Part shown: positions 1 to 11,200 of the stretch, one piece after another
Layout: each line of letters opens with the position of its first letter
Numbering within the stretch: position 1 is the first letter of the stretch
NCBI RefSeq assembly: GCF_003369915.1
Contig: NC_046675.1
Location: forward strand, 7,626,001-7,690,000
Length of the DNA: 64,000 bases
Origin: Drosophila miranda
Taxonomy: Eukaryota; Arthropoda; Insecta; Diptera; Drosophilidae
Direction: 5' to 3'
Translations under genes and position numbers: made by a program
Notes under the pieces: model-generated
Seen by the model: the letters and a program-made list of their open reading frames with translations, nothing else
The model's database searches: none
Told to the model about the DNA's origin: nothing

Positions 1-2
1 TC

Positions 3-1816
3 GAAACAGAGCAGACTCAGCGCTCGGGCCAGTCCAGTAATCATAATAATAATAATAATAACAACAATGAGCTGCAGGTCAACAGCATTTGCTGCTCGCC
101 GCGATCCTATGAGAAGCACGTTTTCACACCTAACTGTAGCGCCGCAATGGGGTCCAGCATGACGCTGCCGGAGACCACGTTGCCCGTAGCCAAGCAGAGC
201 CCAGTCAACGGAGAGTCGGGTCAATCGCGCAAACGTAATCAGCGGATAGTGACAAAGTCCTATCGCAACGGCATCACTACCATAGATGTGCAGGTAATTG
301 CTTTGCACATATTCTAATGTATTTATTCTGACAGTATTGTGGCTCTCCTCCATTTAGAGTACTCCCAGTTCCACTTCCATGACGGACAAATCGAGCGCCT
401 ATGAGTTTTCCGAGGACAATGAGAAATACGAGAAGATTTCCACATTTCGTAAGCGTCGACTAGCCGACAAGAAGTACGAGTTTTCTGAGGACAACGTGGA
501 GAATATCATACCATTCACCAAAGTGCGCTCGGCTGGTCGCGCCTCGGCACCAAATTTTAGTTCCTCCGCCGGCAGCTCTACGGCCCGCAGTTTTCATCGC
601 TTCTCGCCCACGGCGCACTTCTTTCATAACTCGCCATGCGCCTCACCGTCCTCTTCACCACATCCGTCACAAACACCACCGCATCTCGGCTTTCGATCGC
701 CGCCATCCAGCTCGAACCTTATGCGATCGCCGAGCCGCGCAGCTAATTCGGCTGCGGCTGCTGTCGCAGCTCAAATCTACAACCAGAAGTCGCCGCCGCT
801 CTCGCAGGCCACACAGCAGATGCTCAGCTACAAGCCTGTGGGACCCTTGGGGGCGCTCTCTCCGCTACAGGTGTCCATGGCCAAGCGTTTCGAGATTGGT
901 GGCTCTATGTCGCCCAATGCGGGCCTGTCCTTTCTATCACCCCGACGCGATGAACCCCGCATTGTGGAGATGCCTGTGCAGGGCGGAGTAATGCCAGAGA
1001 AGCCGGTATGCACCAAGAAGCTGAGACGCCGCTATGTGGAAGAGGACGATGCCACTTCGGTTATCACCAGCGAGGAGGGTAAGAAGGAATAAAGAAATGT
1101 AAAAGATAAGAAAAACATTGTCTTGGTATCGTTTAGATGACTGCATATCGCCGGGATATCACACATCGCTGCCCATGGAAGTACACGGCTCGTGCTATTC
1201 GGAAATGCAAATGATTTCGCACGCCTCCTATCAGCGCCTGCGCTGCAGCAGTGTGGTAATCACCCAACACTCGTTCGATCTGGAGACCTTCACGTACTAT
1301 GTGATTAGTTTGTTGTGCCAGAAGCACCACAAGATCTACAATGTGTTCTACGATTGGGCCTACGAGGTGATTAGCGTCTGCCCGCTGAGCCAGACGGTCA
1401 GCTGCCTGCTCATGGCCCAGTTCTCGGCACGAGATCAGCTCTACGCTCCGTTGACAAACTGCCTGCACTTCACCGGCCGCATAGACTGTATGTGCCACAA
1501 TCGCCAGTACGAGTGTCGCATACTGTTCACCTGGAACATGGAGAGCGGCCAGTGGCAGGGCCTGGACTACGGCGAGCTTCGGGAAATGCACGAGCTCTTC
1601 AATCCTCTGAAGCGTCTGTGCAAGGCGCGCCTGACCTTTCCCCAAATGGCCAAGAAGATGGCCAAGGAGATGACGGAGAGCTTGAACAAGCTCCCCGACT
1701 ACGCCTCCAATCTACGTGTGCTCAACTCGGATATTAAGAAGTCAAAATCGTATATCTGCGATCTCGACAACATGGTGGAGTTTCACCTGAAACGCACACC
1801 CCAAGGGACGCTCTGA
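3..1816 (+). CDS. Unrecognised Ser/Pro-rich protein, 3' part (5' end outside window)
   Basis: Three spliced exons: <3..293, 358..1078 and 1137..1816, joined by 64 and 58 nt introns with GT..AG ends (donors gtaattg and gtaagaag). The phases fit and give 563 residues to a TGA at 1814-1816. The visible N-terminal part has an Asn run (about residues 15-22) and basic stretches. The middle (about residues 130-330) is Ser/Pro/Ala-rich low complexity. The last ~225 residues look folded, Cys- and His-rich, beginning DDCISPGYH and ending HLKRTPQGTL. I do not recognise the family and assign no function. The C-terminal part is the best query because it lacks low complexity. The gene is convergent with the mthl gene at 2367-4301; about 550 bp separate the two stop codons. 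The start is upstream of the window. Confidence 0.85.
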
Positions 1817-2366
1817 GCAGCTCTGAGAATCTGCGGATTCACTTGCTCTCTGCCAAGATTTTTTTTCGTACAACTCGCAACGGTTGCGTGCATCTAGTTC
1901 AGTTCTAAACACAACAAAAAACGTGCTGTATTTAGTCTTTAGTTACCTACATACCTACATATATGTATATCTTACTTAGTGCAACGAAACGCTTTTGCAA
2001 ACGGTCCTAATTTCGACTGAAGTCATTTAAGTAATCTACAATCTAGGTTCTAGTGGAATTTCGTAAGGAAAGGGGGCTTGGGCCAAGGGCTCTGGCTCTG
2101 GCTCAGGCTCTACTCATCATACATTTATACTTACAATAATTGTATACTTTTGATATTTGAGATTACAATTCAACTATTACTTTAATATTAGTTAGTAACT
2201 CTACGAGCTACGGTACTAACGATGCCAGTACTAATTTAGTTAGTGGCCGCCCTTCTCCTCTGGAGGGTGTGCATAAAAAATATACAACTTTAATCAAAAT
2301 ATATTTCCAAAAAATACAATTTCCTGAAATGTAATATAATCTCCAATCAATGTAAGGGAGCCTCAA
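1817..2366. other. Convergent 3' UTR / intergenic spacer
   Basis: AT-rich sequence between two facing stop codons; it must hold both 3' UTRs. It contains a short (GGCTCT)n tract near 2089-2111. No additional coding exon is seen. Confidence 0.6.
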
Positions 2367-4301
2367 TTAATTCCTTTCGCTATTACCAAACTTGTCTAAA
2401 TCCGGATTCCGACTGCTGCCAGTAGAGTCCGTGGCTGTGCTGTACCTGTTTTGGATGCTGAAAGAATTCAAACAATTTGTAATGCAAATACTCTTGCTCT
2501 CTCTTATAGATCTTACCGGTTATGGATTGAGCGGAGTATGTCGCAGTTGCAGAATGTGGCCAGGAATATGATCATGCCCTGACTGCAGTTGATCAGGTCA
2601 GCGGCTGTAGTGAATTCCTCAAAAACCTTCTCCATATAACAAATAAATGCCATGATCTCCAGACACCAACTGCCGCCCATTATGATGAACAAACGCAGAT
2701 ACACGCGGTAGCTGAAGATATTGAATATTGCAACCAATGAACCGATTGGAAATGGCACCGATTGGTTGCCCACTTACTTGGCTTTGTTGGTGGACTTTCG
2801 TTGGCGTTCGTTTTGGTTAAGCACCTGCTGATTCCTCTTGTTCTCCACATAAATGTATCTGCTTGTCAATGCAAACATCGTCCCGTTGAGAAGTATCAAC
2901 ATTATGAGCGGCGAATAAAAATAGTACATGGCCGACCATCCTTCCGCTATAAAGAAAGAAAAGCATCATCGCTTGGTTCCAAGAACAGATACTATCGATC
3001 GACATACTATAGATCCAGCATGTGTACTCTCCCACACCGGGTGTGCGGGGATTCGCCGAATTGAACTTGGTGAAAAGATCAATCATTAATATCCCCAAAG
3101 TCAGCACGGCAGCCGTGTTCCAAACGATGTAGTTGTAGTTGAGGAAGCTACTCCGGCTGTTCCTGTTAAACTCGTGAAACCGGCGCAGCGCGAATCGTCT
3201 CCACAAGTCGAAGCTTATCACCGACAGCCAGAGAAACGTGGCCATTACAGCGAAATACCCAGCGTATCCTGGAAACGTAATCCAGTTCCGTGTAGTGCCA
3301 GTCATCAGAATTATATTCTAGGTCTTACCATTAATTTGACACAACAATGAACGAGGGCGAAATACATCAAACATACTGAAGACATTCAGCAGGAAGGTGG
3401 CTGCCAAGCAGATGAAGTACAGATTGCAGCACTTTCCATGCAACGAATGGAATCTGGGCAGCCAAAAGTATACGGCAATGGTAATTACCATGCATATTAT
3501 AGAAGCCGACTTGACTGAAAGAAAAGGAATCGGCCAGATCTCTTGAACACTCTCTTGTGTGGCTCATTTTGAGAACTTACCGTAGCCCATGACCATGGAA
3601 GGCTCCACAACGCAGTTGTAGGGAGCGATGGTATAATCGTAGTATGTTATGTTGTTCGCCTTTCGCGGCTGCAGGCAATACTCCTGCTTGGAAAGGTTCT
3701 TCTTGTCGTAATGCCGCAAAAGTTTTCCATCCTAGACAGTGCATTAGTTCAATTTGTATAGAAATGGCAGAGATATACCCTAACAAACCTCGAACAGGGT
3801 CCACTGATCTTCAGAGGACAAGTCTCTGTCAAGTGCATAATGAGTCTTACATGGCAGAGGTAGGTCTTCCTGCACAAACATCTCTGTCAAAATATGTTTA
3901 CTCGCTATCGATCCATCGTCTTGCATTATATCCAGCGTCATGTCGTAGGATAGTGAGTTCTCTTTCTTGGAACACCCGAAACTTTTCATCCGCTTTATCA
4001 TCGGACAACAGAATCGAATGCAGGTCTTCAACTTGCACACACATCCTCGGATGTGCTTGGGCACGGATATCCTATCCCCATCGTACTGGATCACATGGTC
4101 GTACTCTCCAGTGAGACTCGCAGGAACTGTGAGATTCTTGTATCTATAAGATCCATTTTCTGCCTTGAAGCTGCTCGTTATATTGACCGTATCGAAAAAG
4201 TCGCAATCGGTGATATCGTTAGCCCGCACACCAATGGCCATTAGGATGCTCAGCAGGAGCAGTGTGCATCCACATACGCGGCTATTCATTCCGAGTGGCA
4301 C
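2367..4301 (-). CDS. Methuselah-like G-protein-coupled receptor (copy 1)
   Basis: Seven exons on the minus strand: 4301..3789, 3731..3581, 3514..3329, 3268..3008, 2946..2778, 2711..2517 and 2457..2367. All introns are GT..AG and the sum is 1566 nt (521 aa plus TAA). The N-terminus has a signal peptide (hydrophobic core LLLLSILMAIGV), then a Cys-rich ectodomain with motifs DCDFFDTVNIT, GCVCKLKTCIRFCC and DLPLPC typical of the Methuselah ectodomain. Seven hydrophobic segments follow, for example IICMVITIAVYFWL (TM1), LYFICLAATFLLNVF (TM2) and GYFAVMATFLWLSVI (TM3). Members of this family are secretin-class (B) plasma-membrane receptors; some are linked to lifespan and stress. The next mthl gene lies 410 bp upstream with the same exon plan, so this is a tandem duplicate pair. 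I cannot decide which numbered mthl it matches. Met5 is an alternative start. Confidence 0.92.
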
Positions 4302-4711
4302 TTGTAATGCAAGTTTTCCGTTATGTCGACTAGTCGGTCCAACGACTCAATCCGTAATAACCATCCGACTTGGCTCCGTTTAATGATATCACACATATAC
4401 TTGCTATATTGAAATGATTCCATGGAGTCAAGAAGTTACTTTTATCAGCAAAAGCACATGTATGTGAGCTTGGGCACATAGTATAGAGAAATATTTGATA
4501 TCGGACTGTAATTTACAAGAACATCATGGAATTAAATTTAAATCGCTTTTCGAGTAACGGCTCAAAACTGCTATGGGATATCTCGGCTCTTCCTGGAAAT
4601 CGGGATATCTATGAGCACCAAAGTAGCAAAGATCTCAGCTCTAAAAAAACTACTAAAGATATTTTTCCAAAATTTAAAATTTTTTTCAACGTTCCCATTA
4701 CAATAGGGAAT
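4302..4711. other. Intergenic spacer between tandem mthl genes
   Basis: 410 bp between the start of copy 1 and the stop of copy 2, both on the minus strand. It must hold the copy 1 promoter and the copy 2 3' UTR. No clear core promoter motif was identified. Confidence 0.5.
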
Positions 4712-6762
4712 TTATTTCATATCCTGCTTGAGCTGGAAGTCCTGTGTCAGACTGCATGTTGCAGACTCAACTCCACTTAACCGTCTTTCGTGGGTTCTGA
4801 AAGAAGTAGTTAAGTTTCTTTAAAAGATACATTAGTGGCAAAGATAATGCACTTACCGCTCACGGATGGCCCTGATCATGTCCCTGTTGCAGAATGTGAC
4901 AAGGAATATTATGATCCCCTGGCTGCACTTAATAATATCAGCTGCTACAATCAAGGGCTTGCAGACCTTCTGAGTTTCACAAATAAATGCCACGATTTCC
5001 AGAACCCAACTGCCGCCCATTATGATGAACAAATGCAGATACACGCCGTAACTAAATAACATATATAAAAAAATGTATGCTGGTTAAATATATATGCCTA
5101 TAAAATACATGACTTAAAGAAACTTTTACGATTTATATTAAATGTTTAGAAACCTCATTAGATCTCATTCACTTTTTGGAAACTTGAATCTATAAATGAA
5201 ATATGTAATATATAATCATACCTTATAGCAAACCATTTTTGGATTTACATACTTAGCTCGGTTCTTCGACATTTGTTTCTGTTCGATTCCGTTTAACTTT
5301 TTTGAACTGATCTTGTCCAACACGTAAATGTGACGGGTTGTCACAGAGAAAATTGTTAGGTTGAAGGATAACAATATCGCCAGCGGAGAATAAAAATAGA
5401 GCATTCCCGACCAACCTTGAGCTAACAGATATAAGAGATTTTCCATAATTCAGAGACAGAGTTAAAATCGTAAAAGACATATACCTAAGATCCAGCAGGA
5501 GAACACGCCCACAGCAGGTACCAAGGTTAAAGTTTTGTCTAGTTTGCTGGAATATGGTACAAGTCTGTCTACCAAGAATACGACCAGAGTCAGTGCTCCA
5601 GCAATGCTCCAGACGATGAGGTTATAGTTGAGAAAACTCCTCCTTCCGGCCTCTTGGAGCCCTTGAGAACGACGCATAACGATTCGGCTCCACGCATCGA
5701 AGCATATGACGGAGAGCCAGAGAAACGTGGCCATCGTTGCAAAGTACCCAGCATAACCTAGGTTACAAAATGTGTTTGTTTATCGAACATGTATCAGGTG
5801 GGATGATTGTATGATTCTACCATTAATAGAGCATGCCATTTTGCTTTCGAATACGTTGAAAATGCTGAAGACATTCAGCAGGAAGGTGGCTGTCAGGCAG
5901 ATAAAGTACAGATTGCAGCACTTTCCATGGAGGGATTGAAACTGGGGCAGCCAAAGGTACACGGCAATGGTAATGGCCATAAATAACACAGATATCGCCT
6001 TGACTAGAAATAACATTCAGAGAAAACCATACTAAATGATCTATTCTATTTTAGTCCCTACCATATGCCATTGTTCTGTCCGGATCAATGGAGCAGTTGT
6101 AAGGAACGATGGTGTAGTTATAGCCTATTTGTTCCCTTGACCTCCGGGGCTGCAGACAGTAGTCCTGCTTGGAAAGGTATATCTTGTCGTATTGGCGAAA
6201 GAGCGTTCCATTCTGGAGGGATGCCTTCCATTAATTTGATTATAAATGGTAAAATTTTACGCTGTCAAACCTCGTATAATGTCCACAGATCTGTGGTATA
6301 TTTATGTCTGTTTAGGGCATAATGATTGCTACAAGGCAGTGGAAGATCCTCCTGTACAACAAAGTCCTCTACAACGTGTTTACTTGTCACTGTTCCATTG
6401 TCTTGGGTTATATCCAGGGTCATGTTGTAGGCGTACTTGTTCTGGCTTTGTGGCGAGCACCTGTTGTACTGCATCACTTTACTCAGTGGACAACAGAATC
6501 GAATGCAGGGCTTCACCCTGCACACACATCCTCTTGTGTGGCTGGCCACCGATCTGCTGGCTCCGTCGAACTGGATCTCGTAGTCGTACTCCCCCGTTAG
6601 AGACGGGGGAATGATGAGACCTCTGTAACTGTAGGATCCATTCGGGAACTTCCAGCTGTTTGTTAAATTGACAGTATCGAAAAAGTTGCAGTCGGGAATG
6701 TCAGCAGCGATGCTGCCGGCGAATAGGCCCAAAAAGGTGCTCCAAAACGGTGCCACATGCAT
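4712..6762 (-). CDS. Methuselah-like G-protein-coupled receptor (copy 2)
   Basis: Seven exons: 6762..6271, 6212..6062, 6003..5821, 5757..5485, 5421..5253, 5051..4857 and 4796..4712; total 1548 nt, 515 aa. Exons 2, 5 and 6 have exactly the same lengths as in the neighbouring copy (151, 169 and 195 nt), and all splice phases match. A signal peptide (PFWSTFLGLFAGSIAA) precedes a Cys-rich ectodomain (DCNFFDTVNLT, GCVCRVKPCIRFCC, EDLPLPCSNHYALNRH). Seven transmembrane segments follow, including AISVLFMAITIAVYLWL and GYAGYFATMATFLWLSVI. The two proteins are clearly homologous but well diverged, so the tandem duplication is old. The short C-terminal tail encoded by the last exon is unrelated in sequence to that of copy 1. 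The role is inferred only from the family: cell-surface class B-like receptor. Confidence 0.92.
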
Positions 6763-7190
6763 CCTGAATGACGACCGATCCGTTGCACCACTTGATGCTG
6801 AATAAACTGGTCCAGTGCCCCACTCGGCACTCTGTCCCAGATTTCACTAAAACTCCGAGTCATAGATATGCCATATCTGCTGCGGTCAAGCCAACCCTTT
6901 GTGCGTCATTACTCATTTTAAGTATCGGATATAAAAAGAGGTACCACTCTGCAAGGAAGACACAGTGGGGGTTTCATTTTGTAGTGGTTTTTATTACATC
7001 TGTATACACATATAAAATATATTAAACTGTAACGTAGTTGTATATTAACAGTACCGTAGAGCAAACGTAATCATACAGTCGTTACACATTAATTCAAAAG
7101 ATCAATAATCGTTTGTGCTCGGTTTAGCCAATTATATCGTTTCCCCAGTGCTCGCGTGGATCGGCAGAAACAGGTGACAGTCGAAACAGG
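6763..7190. other. Spacer between mthl copy 2 and the cwo 3' UTR
   Basis: The mthl copy 2 promoter should lie here, read on the minus strand. A TATAAAAAG string near 6931 is on the plus strand and has no matching gene. No coding exon is seen. Confidence 0.4.
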
Positions 7191-8270
7191 TTTAATATTT
7201 TCCTTTATTCCGCTGCGGGATAACAAAATAAAACACAAAGAAATAAATCAACTTAGGGGTTGGTAGGGGTAAGAACTAACTATAGTATTAGGACCGCATT
7301 TCGAGAATGAAACTTGGGCTTTCTTTCGGTAATAGAAAATTTTTTGTGTTTTTTGTTTTAATTGTTTTTTTTTTGTTTTGTTTTTTTTTAGCTCCTCCTT
7401 GGGATGTGTGTGTGTGTGATAACCAACGAACTTAAGATAATTTGTCGCTAAAATACAAACTTAAACGAATGACAATTTGCTTTGCTAACAATATTTACAC
7501 ATCGAATTCATACATACTATATAATAGGTAATATTTCATTTTGATTTTTTTTTATCCATTTCCACTTCCGTTTACGTTTACGTTTACGCTCTACACATAT
7601 CCTCTTTGACTAGTGGTTTACTATATAGTACGCGTATGTATACATATATAATATATAATATATATTTTAATATGTACGTTTGATTGGGATGGGGACTCCC
7701 GGTGCAGGACCCTCCCCCACTTGGCTATAGACTACCTGATTTGAAACCACAACACTTATGTAATTAACACTGCAAAAACATTAAACTCCTAAAAAAAATA
7801 CATTTAGTTCACAATTAGTTGTTGTTTTTTGTTTTTTTTGTTTTTTAGTTTTTGTTTTTTAAAATCCATTAGATCTTTTACGTGGGACTGACTCTTGGCA
7901 TCATATTTAGCACGGTACGGTGTACATTTTGCATATTTATTTTACATTTCTATGCTTTATAATAGACATTGATTTATGGTTAATTTTTTGTTGCTTGTTA
8001 GCTTTGATCAAAATAGTTGGCTAGCAAAACTATTTTCCTCTAATTTCTCCCTCTAAACATCTACTTTCCGATCTTGTCTAGGCTCCCGGCCATCCAGCCT
8101 TTGAGGCTGTTCCGATCTAATCCAAAATTATCCTCCCTCCTCTCCTCTCCTCTCATCTCCTCTCCATGACGCAGATGTCGCTTGGTTTTTGAGTTGAGAT
8201 TAATCATTTGATGATTATTCACAGAAGTTCTGAGGTAGTTGTTCCATCTGCTGCTCCATCTGCTGCCTCC
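7191..8270 (-). other. cwo: Probable cwo 3' UTR
   Basis: This A/T-rich stretch downstream of the cwo stop has no competing ORF. A minus-strand AATAAA (7209-7204) is the first good distal polyadenylation signal I see, implying a 3' UTR of about 1.1 kb. The exact end is inferred. Confidence 0.5.
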
Positions 8271-11200
8271 TTACCAGCTGCTGTTTATGGCCTGCTCCAG
8301 CTTGGCCTTGGCCACGGCCGCGGCGGCCACAGCCGCCACCTGGGCAGCCGCCGAATTGGCCCCCACCACGGAGGACAGGGGACCACCGGCGGATGCGGAG
8401 GCGGCTGCTGCGGCCACTGCGGCCTGCTGTTGCTTGCCAGCGGCAACGGCGGCAGCGGCTGCAGCGGCGGCCAGCAGGGAGGCCGACGGGGAGCTGGGCA
8501 TGAAGTTGACATTGATGTTGATGGGGTGCACCACCGGCATGCTCGAGTAGCTCTTCTCCAGCAGGTCCATGCCGTTGAGGAACGGCACCAGGGCGTTGTA
8601 GTCGACATTGAGGGGCACGTAGTAGTTGCCCTGGCCGTGCAGGGCGAAGATGGGCACGGTGAAGGAGTGCCGGGGCGCCAGCGAGGTGGTGGTGCTGCTG
8701 GGAGTGCTCAGCTGGGCTCCGGCGGCAGCGGCCGCGTTGAGCTTGGCCAGCAGCGGACTGGAGTTGGAGTTGCTGTTGTGCAGCTCCGACTTGATGTCCT
8801 TGATGTCGCTGAAGTTGAACGAGGGCGAGGACTTGGTGTCCTCGCGCAGCATCAGCAGCTGGCGCGGTGGATTCGGGTTGCTGGCCTCGCAGTGCGCATC
8901 CAGGGGGTGCTCCCCATTGGCCACTGCCGCCGCCGCCGCCGCCGCTGCTGCCTCGGCCATCTTGCGCTTCTTGGCCATGATGGGGGCTATCTCCGGCTCG
9001 GTGCCGTCCTTGGAGTGGTCGGAGTGGGCCTGCATGTGCGAGTGGTCGCTCTGAAGATGGGACGCCACCGCGCAGTGCTCGCTGCTCGTCTCCTCATCGT
9101 GCAGCTCGTGGACGAAGCGCTCCTTGATGTGGTTCTTGTACTTGTAGTTGTTGTTGTGCTCCACCTCGTGCGACGACTCCGAGTAGTTGCGCATGCGCAC
9201 CGACATCAGGCTGTCCTGGGTGTGGTTGTGCCCCAGATGCGGATGCTGCTGCAGCAGCATGTCCCGCGGCGGCGGCGAGTGCATGTTGGAGGTGTCCGTG
9301 TGGAGGATGGGCTCATGCGACGAGTCAAAGTCGTGGTGGCTGCTGTCCGTGTGGTGGTGCGGGGCCGTCGACGTGATCACTGCCGCCTGGTGTGGCAGCT
9401 GCTGCTGCTGCTGGTGGGCGGCCATGGGCGGCGCCACCTTCTGAGCCACCGACGCGGATGTGATCGTTGGGCAGGTGACCGTGCTGGGGCAGGTGGTGGA
9501 GCTGGCCACATTGCTGCTGCCAGCAGCGGGCAGAGGGCCCGTGGAATTGGTGGGAACATTGTCGCCATTGGCGTTACCACTCCCATTGGTCAGGGGCAGC
9601 TTGTTGGCGGCCTCGAGGGTGGTGGAGCTGGAGGAGCTCCCGCTGCCGTTGGCAGCCACGGCGGCAGCAGCGGCGACTGCCTGCTGGTTCCGCTGCAGCT
9701 GGTTGAGATGATTGCGGAAGCTCAGATCCTTGACATCGTTGTGGTCCTGGCTGTGCTCCACGTCCGAGGCCCCCAGCATGTCCCGCAGGTGGCACAGCGG
9801 CGGATGGTAGGCCTGGTGCGGGCTGCCGCTGGAGGCGCTAACATTGTCCGGCATGTGGCAGGTCCGCGAGGACTTGTAGCACTCGGCTGAAAGGCCAGAC
9901 AAAGAGGGGGTTAGAATATAAGTTTAAGGGGGCAAAAAGATCGAATCCACTCACTTTTGAACATGTCATCGATGTGCTCCTGCAGACGGCCCAACAGGCG
10001 GTGGCAGAAGTCCTGCATGTGGACGTCGTAGAGAAACTTGGCCGCCTCCTTCATGCAGTCCATGTACCCGCTGCGGTAGTCGCTCTCCTTCTGCAGGCAC
10101 TCGCTCTGCAGGTGCTTCAGGTGTCTGATGGCCATCTCGATGATCTCCGTCTTCTCGATGCGGCCACGGCCCTTGCGCTGGTACTGGGGCGGGATGAGGC
10201 GCGAGAGATCCGCCAGGCAGGAGTTCATGCGATCCCGGCGCCGCTTCTCGATGATCCGGTGCGATAGGGGGTCTTGCTGTGGGGACACGAGAGACACATA
10301 GAGAGCTTCGATTAGATGCGGCTTGCTTGGGGACCAGCGACAGGCGGGGGTGGGGAGATAGGCATTATCCTAGTAATGATTGGTCGGCGGCGGTGGTTTT
10401 TCTTCTGATTTGTAATTTCATTTTTATTTTCACTTTAATTTCGGTTTTATTTTCTTTATTTTATTCGTTCTCTTTGTTTCAACAATAAAAAAAATGGGTC
10501 AAAAGCGGCGGTGGGCGGCGTCGGTGTGCGTGGGGGGCGCAGGCATCGGCCTCTCGCGGGCGTGAATTTTTGTGTGTGTGTGTGTATGTGTGCGGGGGGA
10601 GTGAGAGTGTGACAGATACATAGATACATCGGCATCGTCCAGGCGCTGCGCTAAAGCCTCTCTCTCCCTCTCTTTTGATCCTTTGATCTTGTCGTCGGTC
10701 GTCCGTCTTTACTCGCGTGGTATTCGCTTTTATTCGATTGTATTCGTGTTTTTACTTGTCCAAATTCAAATGTATTCAAATTCATGTGTTCACAATCGAA
10801 ATGATCAATGAGTGATCGCTCATGATCAGTTTCTGGATCTCTAAAATTGTAATATTTACCCTCGATGTTTTATTACGTCTTCCTGTGGCATATTCAGCAT
10901 CGTCCTCGCTGTATGCCGTCGCAGAGGTGGAAAAATTTAAGCTAGATTCTGTGCAATAAGGAAAACTGGAGACAGCTGCTTCGCTATATTTTCGTTTTTC
11001 GATATGCAAAAGAAGTGGGAAGGATAAAGATAAAGAAACACAAATAAGTCCAAATTTTGTTCAAAAAATGTATTGTTTTTTTTGTTTTTGTTTTTTTCTT
11101 GTTTGTTTTAGTTTTTTTTTCATTTTTCATTTCGATTGTTTTTCGGTTTTAGTAATGCATTTATTAGGCGCATAACTTAGCCTGACTTAGGAGTAGTAAC

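Noticed and set aside
6925-6960. TATAAAAAG-like promoter on the plus strand
   Set aside because: No plus-strand gene follows; downstream is the cwo 3' UTR. Probably a chance match.
8208-9890. 560-codon open frame on the plus strand
   Set aside because: Exactly antisense to the cwo last exon. The biased GC-rich codons and Ala/Gln/His runs of cwo keep this frame open. The translation is low complexity with no domain.
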